Below are positions 1-4,029 of a DNA stretch of 12,409 bases, piece after piece (within the stretch, counting starts at the first letter, position 1; each line of letters starts with the position of its first letter). This DNA is from Chloroflexota bacterium. GTDB taxonomy: Bacteria; Chloroflexota; Dehalococcoidia; SM23-28-2; RBG-16-64-32. The stretch covers positions 1-12,409 of the forward strand of contig JACPQO010000025.1 of NCBI GenBank assembly GCA_016190405.1, read 5' to 3'. The notes below the pieces were generated by a model, which saw only the letters and a list, made by a program, of their open reading frames with translations, searched no databases and was not told where the DNA came from. The position numbers were made by a program, and so were the translations under genes.

Positions 1-42
1 GCGGCGGCGATGGACCGGCTGCTGGGCGGGACGGGCTCCTGA
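1..42 (+). CDS. Possible C-terminal tail of a plus-strand gene
   Basis: An open frame enters from the left edge and ends at TGA (40-42) after 13 codons, reading AAAMDRLLGGTGS. It is followed 26 nt later by a strong hairpin, as expected for a gene end. The piece is too short to identify and the same bases are also open in other frames, so this is only a possibility. Confidence 0.25.
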   Translation, partial: AAAMDRLLGGTGS

Positions 43-67
43 AAAAGTTGGTCGGGAAATGGTCGGG

Positions 68-91
68 AAAAGCCGCCTACGGGCGGCTTTT
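68..91. terminator. Bidirectional intrinsic terminator
   Basis: Perfect 10-bp stem (68-77 with 82-91) around a TACG tetraloop. The stem begins AAAA and ends TTTT, so it gives an A-rich side and a U-run on either strand. It lies 13 nt past the 3' CCA of tRNA-Glu on the minus strand and 25 nt past the possible plus-strand stop, so it can end transcription from both sides. Confidence 0.75.
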
Positions 92-104
92 CAGATACGA
101 AAAT

Positions 105-181
105 TGGTGGCGCATGCGGGATTCGAACCCGCGATCTCCGCCTTGAGAGGGCGGTGTCCTGGGCCGCTAGACGAATGCGCC
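105..181 (-). tRNA. tRNA-Glu (anticodon CTC)
   Basis: On the minus strand a full cloverleaf can be drawn. The acceptor GGCGCAT (181-175) pairs with ATGCGCC, the anticodon stem CCGCC/GGCGG holds loop CTCTCAA with anticodon CTC, and the T arm GCGGG/CCCGC holds loop TTCGAAT. The discriminator is A and the CCA is encoded (107-105). It reads GAG codons. It lies 7 nt downstream of tRNA-Gln and is probably co-transcribed with it, ending at the hairpin at 68-91. Confidence 0.97.
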
Positions 182-188
182 CCTAAAC

Positions 189-262
189 TGGCTGCGGGGC
201 TAGGATTCGAACCTAGACTAACTGATCCAGAGTCAGCCGTGCTACCGTTACACCACCCCGCA
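189..262 (-). tRNA. tRNA-Gln (anticodon CTG)
   Basis: On the minus strand the acceptor TGCGGGG (starting at 262) pairs with CCCCGCA. The anticodon loop is CTCTGGA with anticodon CTG, which reads CAG. The T loop is intact, the discriminator is G and the CCA is encoded (191-189). It is first in a two-tRNA unit with tRNA-Glu. A fragment identical to the 3' end of gltX, the synthetase gene whose product charges these tRNAs in many bacteria, lies just upstream. Confidence 0.97.
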
Positions 263-274
263 GCAGCCTGCCTG

Positions 275-304
275 ATTGTAGCAGAGGGCCCCGAGGCGCG
301 GCAA
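275..304 (-). promoter_or_regulatory. Sigma70-type promoter for the tRNA pair
   Basis: On the minus strand a -35-like TTGCCG (304-299), an 18-nt spacer and a -10 TACAAT (280-275) end 12 nt before the 5' end of tRNA-Gln. Start-site spacing would put the first transcribed base about 5 nt before the mature tRNA. Both boxes are near consensus and no other candidate lies in this gap. Confidence 0.6.
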
Positions 305-319
305 ACGCTGCCCGGGCTT

Positions 320-375
320 CTAACCCTTCGCGGCGGGTGGTAGACGGCGCGACGCCGAACGCAGGCGCTCCAGTG
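320..375 (-). pseudogene. Displaced 3' end of a gltX gene
   Basis: Read on the minus strand, this stretch encodes LERLRSASRRLPP followed by AAKG and a TAG stop (322-320). The intact gltX at 9342-10817 ends LERLRSASRRLPPK. Twenty-seven bases are identical (344-370 versus 9357-9383), and across 335-375 there are only 4 differences in 41. The differing Leu and Pro codons are synonymous, so both tails were shaped as coding sequence. There is no synthetase body: the preceding sequence is the end of the rhodanese-CBS gene. It is either the original gltX 3' end pushed away by an insertion or the remnant of a second synthetase gene. Confidence 0.8.
344..370 (-). repeat. Left copy of 27-bp direct repeat (att-like)
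   Basis: Identical over 27 bases to 9357-9383 and in the same orientation, 9013 bp away. The core contains a small inverted repeat, CGGCG-CGA-CGCCG (345-357), a feature often seen in tyrosine-recombinase crossover sites. The two copies bracket the whole accessory block. No integrase gene is seen in the window, so the att-site reading is inference. Confidence 0.7.
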
Positions 376-380
376 CCGTC

Positions 381-1082
381 TTACGGCCTCTCTGGCGCCA
401 AACCAGACCTGGCTCGCCGCTCCACGTCCTGCCGGTAGAGGACGCCGACCAGCCGCCCGGCGGAGGTGGTGATCACGGCGCTGCCCATGCGGTGCCTGCG
501 CATGTAGGTCTCCATCTCCTCCAGTGGCACGTTGGGCCGGAAGGTGCTGGGCCCCGCCTCCATGACCGACTCCACTGGCGTGTCCGCGTTGGCGCCGGAC
601 GACGTCTCGCGGACGCGACCCAGGACGATGCCGTGCTCGTTCACCACCATGCACACGTCTGTAGTGGCCTTCCGCATCCGCTCCCTAGCCTCCGCCAGGC
701 GGTCACGGAGAAGGCAGGCCGGGACCTCGCGGACCAGATCGCCAGCCCGCTCCCGGCCGGCCAGGCGCCCCTCCGTGGGCAGCCCGCTGGCCGACCAGTC
801 CGCCTTCCCCGCGACATAATCGTAAACGTCTCGAAAACCGAGACTCTCCAGCCGCCACGCGGCCCGCGGGCTCATGTCTCACTGATAGTCCCAGCAGTAC
901 ACGACCACCGGCCGGTCGCGCTGGAGCAGCGAGGCCGACTCTGCCTCCAGCTCCTTCAGGGGCAGGTTTATCGCCGCGCTGAGGTGCTCGTCCTCATACT
1001 CGCGGCGTGGCAGCACCTCCACCAGCTGCGCTCCTTGAGCCAGTAGCGCCTGCACTCCCTGCCGATCGATCTCCTTAGGCAT
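381..1082 (-). CDS. Rhodanese-CBS protein with in-frame UGA at the catalytic Cys
   Basis: Conventional calling splits this into a 67-aa piece (1082-879) and a 164-aa piece (875-381), but both are in one frame, separated only by TGA at 881-879 plus one GAC codon. Read through, it is a 233-aa protein. Residues 1-105 are a rhodanese domain (LVEVLPRREYEDEHLSAAIN, then VVVYCWDYQ, then the active-site loop [UGA]DMSPR). Residues 110-230 are a CBS-domain pair. Rhodaneses carry persulfide on the Cys of a CxxxxR loop, and UGA stands exactly at that Cys (residue 68) with the loop Arg at 73. Nothing downstream looks decayed: SPRAAWRLESLGF and DYVAGKADW continue the fold. Selenocysteine is the attractive reading, with a fresh nonsense mutation or base error as alternatives. 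The SD-like GGTGAGGAG precedes ATG 1082. CBS pairs usually bind adenosyl ligands, so the sulfurtransferase may be energy- or redox-gated. Confidence 0.75.
840..881 (-). promoter_or_regulatory. Candidate bacterial SECIS hairpin at the UGA
   Basis: Counting from the U of UGA (881), bases 2-6 (GAGAC) pair with 38-42 (GUCUC). After an internal loop, bases 10-16 pair with 27-32, with one bulged C. The apical loop at 17-26 starts GGG. The span of about 40 nt, the UGA at the stem base and a G-rich loop 14-23 nt past the UGA match the layout of known bacterial SECIS elements such as fdhF. I folded it by eye in GC-rich coding DNA, where chance stems are common. Confidence 0.4.
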
Positions 1083-1153
1083 CGCTCCTCACCAATTGGC
1101 GGCTGCGGGCCGTCCGGTCTCGCGTCCGCTATCCGGACCTTCCCGGCGTCCAG

Positions 1154-1345
1154 CTATCGCTCAACGGGCAGAGCGAGCCGATGCCGGCGCGCGTGGTGAA
1201 GGTAACGTCGGTTGCCGTTGGCACCTGATCGCCAAGCCAGAGATCCCGGACGTCTCCAATTCGCCCGGCAGAATATACACGTCATCACCTGGCTGGGGTT
1301 CAACCTTCGGCAGCCCCTGCAGTACCAGCTCATGGCTCTATCCAT
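1154..1345 (-). CDS. Small zinc-ribbon-like protein
   Basis: 63 codons from ATG 1345 (a second ATG at 1333 gives MSWYCRGC). The N-terminal half has two CxxC knuckles (YCRGC and CIFC) about 11 residues apart, suggesting a structural zinc site. The C-terminal half is basic and looks unstructured. It sits 22 nt after the CBS-pair gene and 71 nt before the rhodanese-CBS gene, all in one direction. The only SD candidate (AAAGGAA) is about 18 nt from the start, which is long. Two other frames over the second half are also open, so the true C-terminus could lie in another frame. No function can be assigned. Confidence 0.45.
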   Translation of the reverse strand: MDRAMSWYCRGCRRLNPSQVMTCIFCRANWRRPGSLAWRSGANGNRRYLHHARRHRLALPVER

Positions 1346-1367
1346 GCCCGATGGGTCGCCGGTTCCT

Positions 1368-1805
1368 TTAGTTGCTCGCCTCCCGGCTGCTTGCGCTGAC
1401 CGAAGGCGTGCTGACTGCCGCCAGCGTCTCGGCGGCCAGATCCTCGCGGGCCAGCACGATATCGGCCAGGGAGATCATGCCCTGGACCTCACCGTCCTGG
1501 ACCACGGGCAGCCTGCGCACCCGGTGGCTCTTCATCAGGTGTACCACTTCGTCAATGTCGGTGTCGGGCTGGACGGTGATCGCGTTGAGCGTACACACCT
1601 CGCCCACCTGGGTGGCTGAACCCTTGCCGGCGGCGACCGCCTTGACCGCGATATCCCGGTCCGTGACGATCCCGCACGGCGCCTCCGGGCTATACACGGG
1701 CAAGGCGCCCACGTCGGCGTCCTTCATCTTGGCCGCAGCCGTCTCTACCGTGTCTTCCGGTGTAACCACCACCGGCGGTGTGCTCATTAGCTCCTGGGCC
1801 TTCAT
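1368..1805 (-). CDS. CBS-pair protein (Hrp1-like)
   Basis: A 145-aa stand-alone CBS pair. CBS1 is about residues 4-60 (ELMSTPPVVVTPEDTVETAA, DVGALPV, GIVTDRDI) and CBS2 about 68-125 (AITVQPDTDIDEVVHLM, VRRLPVV, GMISLADI). The C-terminal 25 residues are Ser/Ala-rich and probably disordered. The order and the TDRDI and VRRLPV motifs are those of the family of mycobacterial hypoxic response protein 1. Members bind adenine nucleotides or similar ligands in some cases, and the molecular job is generally unclear. The start is firm: GGAGG lies 7 nt before ATG 1805. It follows the zinc-ribbon gene at 1905-2144 and a tiny ORF whose stop runs into this SD, so it probably belongs to the unit starting near 2450. 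Confidence 0.92.
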   Translation of the reverse strand: MKAQELMSTPPVVVTPEDTVETAAAKMKDADVGALPVYSPEAPCGIVTDRDIAVKAVAAGKGSATQVGEVCTLNAITVQPDTDIDEVVHLMKSHRVRRLPVVQDGEVQGMISLADIVLAREDLAAETLAAVSTPSVSASSREASN

Positions 1806-1809
1806 GTCG

Positions 1810-1863
1810 CTACCTCCTCTTTCTTGTGTCGATCCAGCTCAGCGCTTGGTTGACCCTGCGCAT
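1810..1863 (-). CDS. 17-codon ORF with strong SD, upstream of the CBS gene
   Basis: ATG 1863 is preceded by an extended purine-rich SD (AAAGGAGGCGGAGGA). The frame encodes MRRVNQALSWIDTRKRR and stops at TAG (1812-1810), whose bases are part of the GAGGAGGTAG holding the SD of the CBS-pair gene. Termination here would place ribosomes on the next SD, as in translational coupling. It is basic and has no recognisable domain. It could be a coupling leader, or just a second SD that happens to precede an ATG. Confidence 0.35.
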   Translation of the reverse strand: MRRVNQALSWIDTRKRR

Positions 1864-1904
1864 TCGTGTTCCTCCGCCTCCTTTCTGGTTGAGAGCCTCC
1901 ACCT

Positions 1905-2144
1905 CTACCTCGCGACGACCGCCTCTTCTTCGGCCGGCTGCCGCGCTCTCGATGGGACCACGGCGGGCTGGCAGCTCGCCCAGGCGACCAACTGGGACCG
2001 GTCGCAGGAGGGGCATTCCTGCCACGAGATGTAATCGCTCGTGAACAGGACAGATCGACCTTGACACCAGGGGCAGGCCATTGCCTGCACGGTTACGCTA
2101 GGCGGGCTCATGGGCCGCGCGCTGGGGAACCCGTAGAGATTCAT
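1905..2144 (-). CDS. Small zinc-ribbon protein
   Basis: 79 aa from ATG 2144, which overlaps the TGA of the preceding gene (ATGA, 2144-2141), with GAGGAGG 4 nt upstream inside that gene. Overlap and SD together fix the start and show translational coupling. Cysteines C24/C27 (CPWC) and C44/C47 (CPSC) frame a classic treble-strand zinc ribbon with VLFTSDYISWQE between the knuckles. The tail is Ala/Glu-rich. There are no catalytic motifs. Because it is coupled to a metallothionein-like protein, a role in metal handling or as a small protein-binding ribbon is plausible but unproven. Confidence 0.75.
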   Translation of the reverse strand: MNLYGFPSARPMSPPSVTVQAMACPWCQGRSVLFTSDYISWQECPSCDRSQLVAWASCQPAVVPSRARQPAEEEAVVAR

Positions 2145-2419
2145 GGGGCCTCCTCGTCGGCGCCTTCGGCCCGGGCGCAGTTTGGGCAGCAGTATAGCAT
2201 TCCCTGGCGCTCCACCATTGTGCCGTGATTCACGATCTGGACCCCGCAGCGTGAACAGTTGGCGTGCGGCAGGGCGCGCCTCCATTTGGGATCGTGTCTG
2301 GGAGGCGCGTTGACCACCTCAGCGCAGTTGGGGCAGCAGAAGGCCTGCCCTTGCCGCTCTACCATTGTGCTGTGATCCACGATCTTTACCCCGCAGTGTG
2401 AACACTTGGTGTGCGTCAC
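2141..2419 (-). CDS. Tandem-repeat metallothionein-like Cys protein
   Basis: 92 aa from GTG 2419. GGAGG (2430-2426) lies 6 nt upstream, which favours this start over the upstream in-frame ATG at 2452. The protein is a duplication with a 49-residue period. Each unit has CSxCGVxIV, then TMVERQG, then (F/Y)CCPNC, giving C6, C9, C28, C29, C32 and C55, C58, C77, C78, C81, plus His 16 and 65. Cys-xx-Cys-Gly followed by CCxxC after a Val/Gly strand recalls the zinc-finger core of bacterial metallothioneins such as SmtA and of related small zinc-binding proteins. Ten Cys in 92 residues argue for metal storage or sensing. It is the first gene after the promoter at 2461-2523 and is coupled by ATGA overlap to the next zinc-ribbon gene. 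Confidence 0.85.
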   Translation of the reverse strand: MTHTKCSHCGVKIVDHSTMVERQGQAFCCPNCAEVVNAPPRHDPKWRRALPHANCSRCGVQIVNHGTMVERQGMLYCCPNCARAEGADEEAP

Positions 2420-2460
2420 GGCGCACCTCCAATCCCACCCCGCGTCTTTCATGCCTATTG

Positions 2461-2523
2461 TGGACGGAAGACCATTGCAGAGAGATAAAGCCGCCTCAAA
2501 CCGCCCGTTTCGATCGCGTAACA
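2461..2523 (-). promoter_or_regulatory. Promoter module copy A
   Basis: Minus-strand reading: TGTTA (2523-2519), 29 nt, TTTATC (2489-2484), 17 nt, CGTCCA (2466-2461), then 41 nt to GTG 2419. The same boxes with the same spacing precede the genes at 3048 and 9112. The 17-nt spacing and CGTCyA box resemble an ECF-sigma -10 arrangement, but the -35 is not the usual GGAAC, so which sigma factor or activator reads it is unknown. Homology to copy B extends from about 2620 down to the start codon. Confidence 0.6.
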
Positions 2524-2550
2524 GCGCTCTTCAGCCGGCGCAAACGAAGA

Positions 2551-2584
2551 GGCCGGGGCACGGATTATCATCCATGCCCCGGCC
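2551..2584 (-). terminator. GGCCGGGGCA hairpin after the small Cys gene
   Basis: A 10-bp perfect stem (2551-2560 with 2575-2584) and a 14-nt loop, 37 nt downstream of the stop of the gene at 2622-2804. It is followed on the minus strand by TCTTCGTTT, a weak U tract. The stem sequence is repeated in the hairpin at 3179-3213, as part of a duplicated intergenic block. Confidence 0.6.
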
Positions 2585-2621
2585 CCGCAGGGGGGAGGTT
2601 CCCCAGAGGGCGACCGCTCTG

Positions 2622-2804
2622 CTATTCCTGAAGCTCAGGCCTGGCAGTCGTCCCCACCTGGCTCACAACGCCCTGCAGGTTGCCAAGCACCTCCTCCACC
2701 GTGATGTCGGCCGCCTCGGCCGCCTGCTCCAGGTCGGCCAGAGTGATGTGCCGGTCGTCACCGTGGTCCTCGTTGAGCATTCCACATCCGCACGATGCGC
2801 ACAT
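2622..2804 (-). CDS. Small CASCGCG-motif protein
   Basis: 60 aa from ATG 2804. AAGGAGG lies 8 nt upstream, so I prefer this start to the GTG at 2813, which would sit on its own SD. It begins MCASCGCG, a Cys cluster at positions 2, 5 and 7, then NEDHGDDRHIT, then a helical region (LADLEQAAEAADITVEEVLGNL). I recognise the layout from small uncharacterised bacterial proteins that start M-C-x-x-C-G-C-G and carry DHGD and a short helix pair. Function is unknown and metal binding by the N-terminal Cys/His/Asp set is likely. It lies 61 nt after the basic stress-type gene and ends at the hairpin at 2551-2584. Confidence 0.8.
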   Translation of the reverse strand: MCASCGCGMLNEDHGDDRHITLADLEQAAEAADITVEEVLGNLQGVVSQVGTTARPELQE

Positions 2805-2865
2805 TTCCTTCACCTCCTTCCTTTCGCGAGTTTCGGTACCTAGAGCCGCTTGCGCTCATGGCGCC

Positions 2866-3048
2866 TCAGGAGCGGGACTTGGATTGCCGGTGCGCTTCTC
2901 TCTTCGGCAGGTCCTTGTGAACGGTGCGCCAGGCCACCTCCTCCGCGCGCCCCTTGTAGCGCCCTTCTCGCTTGGCGCTCTCCTCGATGTGCGTGGCCAT
3001 CCGCTCCGCCTTGGCGGTGTGCTGCGGTGTCTTCTTGCCCCTGGGCAT
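2866..3048 (-). CDS. Small basic stress-type protein (MPRG... family)
   Basis: 60 aa from ATG 3048, with GGAGG 6 nt upstream. An in-frame start at 3147 would place promoter module B inside the gene and is rejected. The sequence starts MPRGKKTPQHTAKAERMATH, continues with a charged helix (IEESAKREGRYKGRAEEVAW) and ends Ser/Arg/Lys-rich. It resembles short proteins of the form MPRGDK...HIxEGYEKRG...AEERAWATVNK, often labelled plasmid-stabilisation-like without functional proof. It is highly charged, with no Cys and no membrane segment. It has its own promoter (3089-3151) and is followed by the CASCGCG-motif gene, probably as one transcript. Confidence 0.82.
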   Translation of the reverse strand: MPRGKKTPQHTAKAERMATHIEESAKREGRYKGRAEEVAWRTVHKDLPKREAHRQSKSRS

Positions 3049-3088
3049 AGCCCACCTCCGTTCTATCCACGTCTTCGAGGCTTGATTA

Positions 3089-3151
3089 TGGACGGGCGAT
3101 GATTGCAGGAGGATAAACCGGCGCCCAGGCTTCCCTGTCGATCGCATAACA
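3089..3151 (-). promoter_or_regulatory. Promoter module copy B
   Basis: Minus-strand reading: TGTTA (3151-3147), 29 nt, TTTATC (3117-3112), 17 nt, CGTCCA (3094-3089) followed by TAAT, then 40 nt to ATG 3048. Compared with copy A, spacing is identical to the base between boxes, and extra blocks are shared (GCGATCG after the first box, CTGCAAT inside the 17-nt spacer, GAAGACG before the SD). The DNA between the boxes differs, so the conservation is selective. Confidence 0.6.
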
Positions 3152-3178
3152 AAGTTCGCTGGCCGGCGCCGAAAAGTT

Positions 3179-3213
3179 AAGGCCGGGGCACCGTCCGTAA
3201 GTGCCCCGGCCTT
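3179..3213 (-). terminator. Strong 13-bp hairpin upstream of module B
   Basis: A perfect 13-bp stem (3179-3191 with 3201-3213) and a 9-nt loop. On the minus strand it is followed by AACTTTTCGG, a short U tract. No gene ends immediately before it on that strand: the response-regulator stop is 180 nt away and has its own hairpin. It may therefore end a short non-coding transcript starting near 3277, or be left from the duplication that made copy B. Confidence 0.6.
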
Positions 3214-3284
3214 CAGGGAGGGTGCAGTGGGCGACCGCTGGACTACCCGGAGGCACCGAAGCCCACGTCGGCCCTATCTGCGCT

Positions 3285-3313
3285 TAGACGATCATAGGTG
3301 CTGGCCGCTTTAA
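3285..3313 (-). promoter_or_regulatory. Orphan promoter-like site (module D)
   Basis: Minus-strand TTAAAG (3313-3308), exactly 17 nt, CGTCTA (3290-3285). The CGTCTAAGC stretch is identical to that in the His-rich gene promoter (9159-9151). The upstream TGTTA box is missing. No start codon with an SD lies at the expected 40 nt, and the next element is the hairpin at 3179-3213. With the module B promoter, the two hairpins and this site, the gene-free stretch 3049-3394 is largely accounted for. Confidence 0.35.
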
Positions 3314-3336
3314 GGCGCATGAACATCACGGCGAAA

Positions 3337-3362
3337 GGCGTTGCGAAAGCGTTGCAAACGCC
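3337..3362 (-). terminator. Terminator of the single-domain response regulator
   Basis: On the minus strand GGCGTT(T)GC pairs with GCAACGCC across a 9-nt loop, with one bulged base, followed by TTTCGCC. It lies 33 nt after the stop codon at 3395. The apparent direct repeat of GCGTTGC at 3338 and 3349 is explained by this hairpin. Confidence 0.5.
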
Positions 3363-3394
3363 GCCAGGGCGAGGCTCTTGCCGTTAAAACAGCG

Positions 3395-3742
3395 CTAGGA
3401 ACCGACGTACGGCCCGATGACGGCCGCCAACTGGTCCACGTCGAACGGCTTGGGCAGGAAGCCGTCGCCCTCGTGCTGCGCCGGCTCACCGTAGGCGCTC
3501 ATCAGCACCACCGGCGTCGACGACAGGTCCCCGTTCGATTTGACTCGGCGCGTCAGCTCTACCCCGTCCATCCCCGGCAGCCGCACGTCAGCGACGATGA
3601 CGTCCGGACGTACGCTGTCCAGCAGCTCCAGGGCCGTCTCCGCGTCCGGCGCCGCATGTGCCTGGTACCCCAGACTCCGCAGGGCAAAAGTGACCATCCT
3701 CAAGATGGCCGGCTCGTCCTCTACTACCAATACAGAACACAT
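3395..3742 (-). CDS. Single-domain response regulator (CheY-like receiver)
   Basis: 115 aa from ATG 3742. The upstream ATG 3778 is in frame, but neither start has a good SD. Starting at MCSVLVVEDEP gives a standard-length receiver. Key positions are present: acidic pair E8/D9, phospho-acceptor D52 (VIVADVRLPGMDG), S82 in VVLMSAY and K98 in FLPKPF. There is no output domain, so it must act by protein contact or as a phosphate sink. It is divergent from, and about 290 nt from, the histidine kinase gene, whose product is its most obvious partner. The receiver ends normally, so it is not a visible truncation. Confidence 0.88.
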   Translation of the reverse strand: MCSVLVVEDEPAILRMVTFALRSLGYQAHAAPDAETALELLDSVRPDVIVADVRLPGMDGVELTRRVKSNGDLSSTPVVLMSAYGEPAQHEGDGFLPKPFDVDQLAAVIGPYVGS

Positions 3743-3922
3743 GTTGTCCGATCTGCCTACCCAATCCCTTCCTCTCATATGAGTACATGATAGACCGAAA
3801 CCGTTCTTAGGCGGGATGCTTCGTCAACCGACACGGCATTACAAAGGCATAACAAGTCTGTCGTCCTCGGGCGCCGCGCTCTAGATGTAGGTTGCCAGAT
3901 GCCGGAGCGGCGTTTAGACTAT

Positions 3923-3951
3923 TTGATGCACCAATAAGGCAAGCTGATACT
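3923..3951 (+). promoter_or_regulatory. Candidate promoter of the kinase-regulator operon
   Basis: TTGATG (3923-3928), 17-nt spacer, GATACT (3946-3951). Transcription would start near 3958, leaving about 70 nt before the GTG start at 4030. It matches consensus at 4 of 6 in each box. It lies downstream of the earliest in-frame start (TTG 3892), an argument for the later start. Confidence 0.4.
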
Positions 3952-4029
3952 GCGGGCCGCCACCAGACCTTCGCCCGTTTGCCGCCGGCCCGCCCCATTT
4001 TCGCCGTGACCCGCGAAGAAAGGACTGGG

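Noticed and set aside
50..71. Tandem repeat GGTCGGGAAAT/GGTCGGGAAAA
   Set aside because: Two short copies only, next to a terminator. No CRISPR or regulatory context.
1810..2067. 85-codon minus-strand open frame
   Set aside because: It overlaps the zinc-ribbon gene at 1905-2144 in another frame and has no SD or domain. Only its last 17 codons, with their own SD, were kept as a candidate.
2141..2452. Start of the metallothionein-like gene at ATG 2452
   Set aside because: GTG 2419 has a properly spaced GGAGG and the same distance to the promoter boxes as the two sister genes.
2866..3147. Longer version of the basic stress-type gene
   Set aside because: It would run through promoter module B. 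ATG 3048 has a clear SD and the family-like MPRG start.
3338..3361. Direct repeat of GCGTTGC with 11-bp period and palindrome GCGTT-GCA-AACGC, as an operator
   Set aside because: It lies just after the response-regulator stop and forms a stem followed by TTTC on that strand, so a terminator explains it better.
3774..3783. Palindrome CTCATATGAG near the response-regulator start as an operator
   Set aside because: A single 10-bp palindrome with no partner site or promoter fit. It may be chance.
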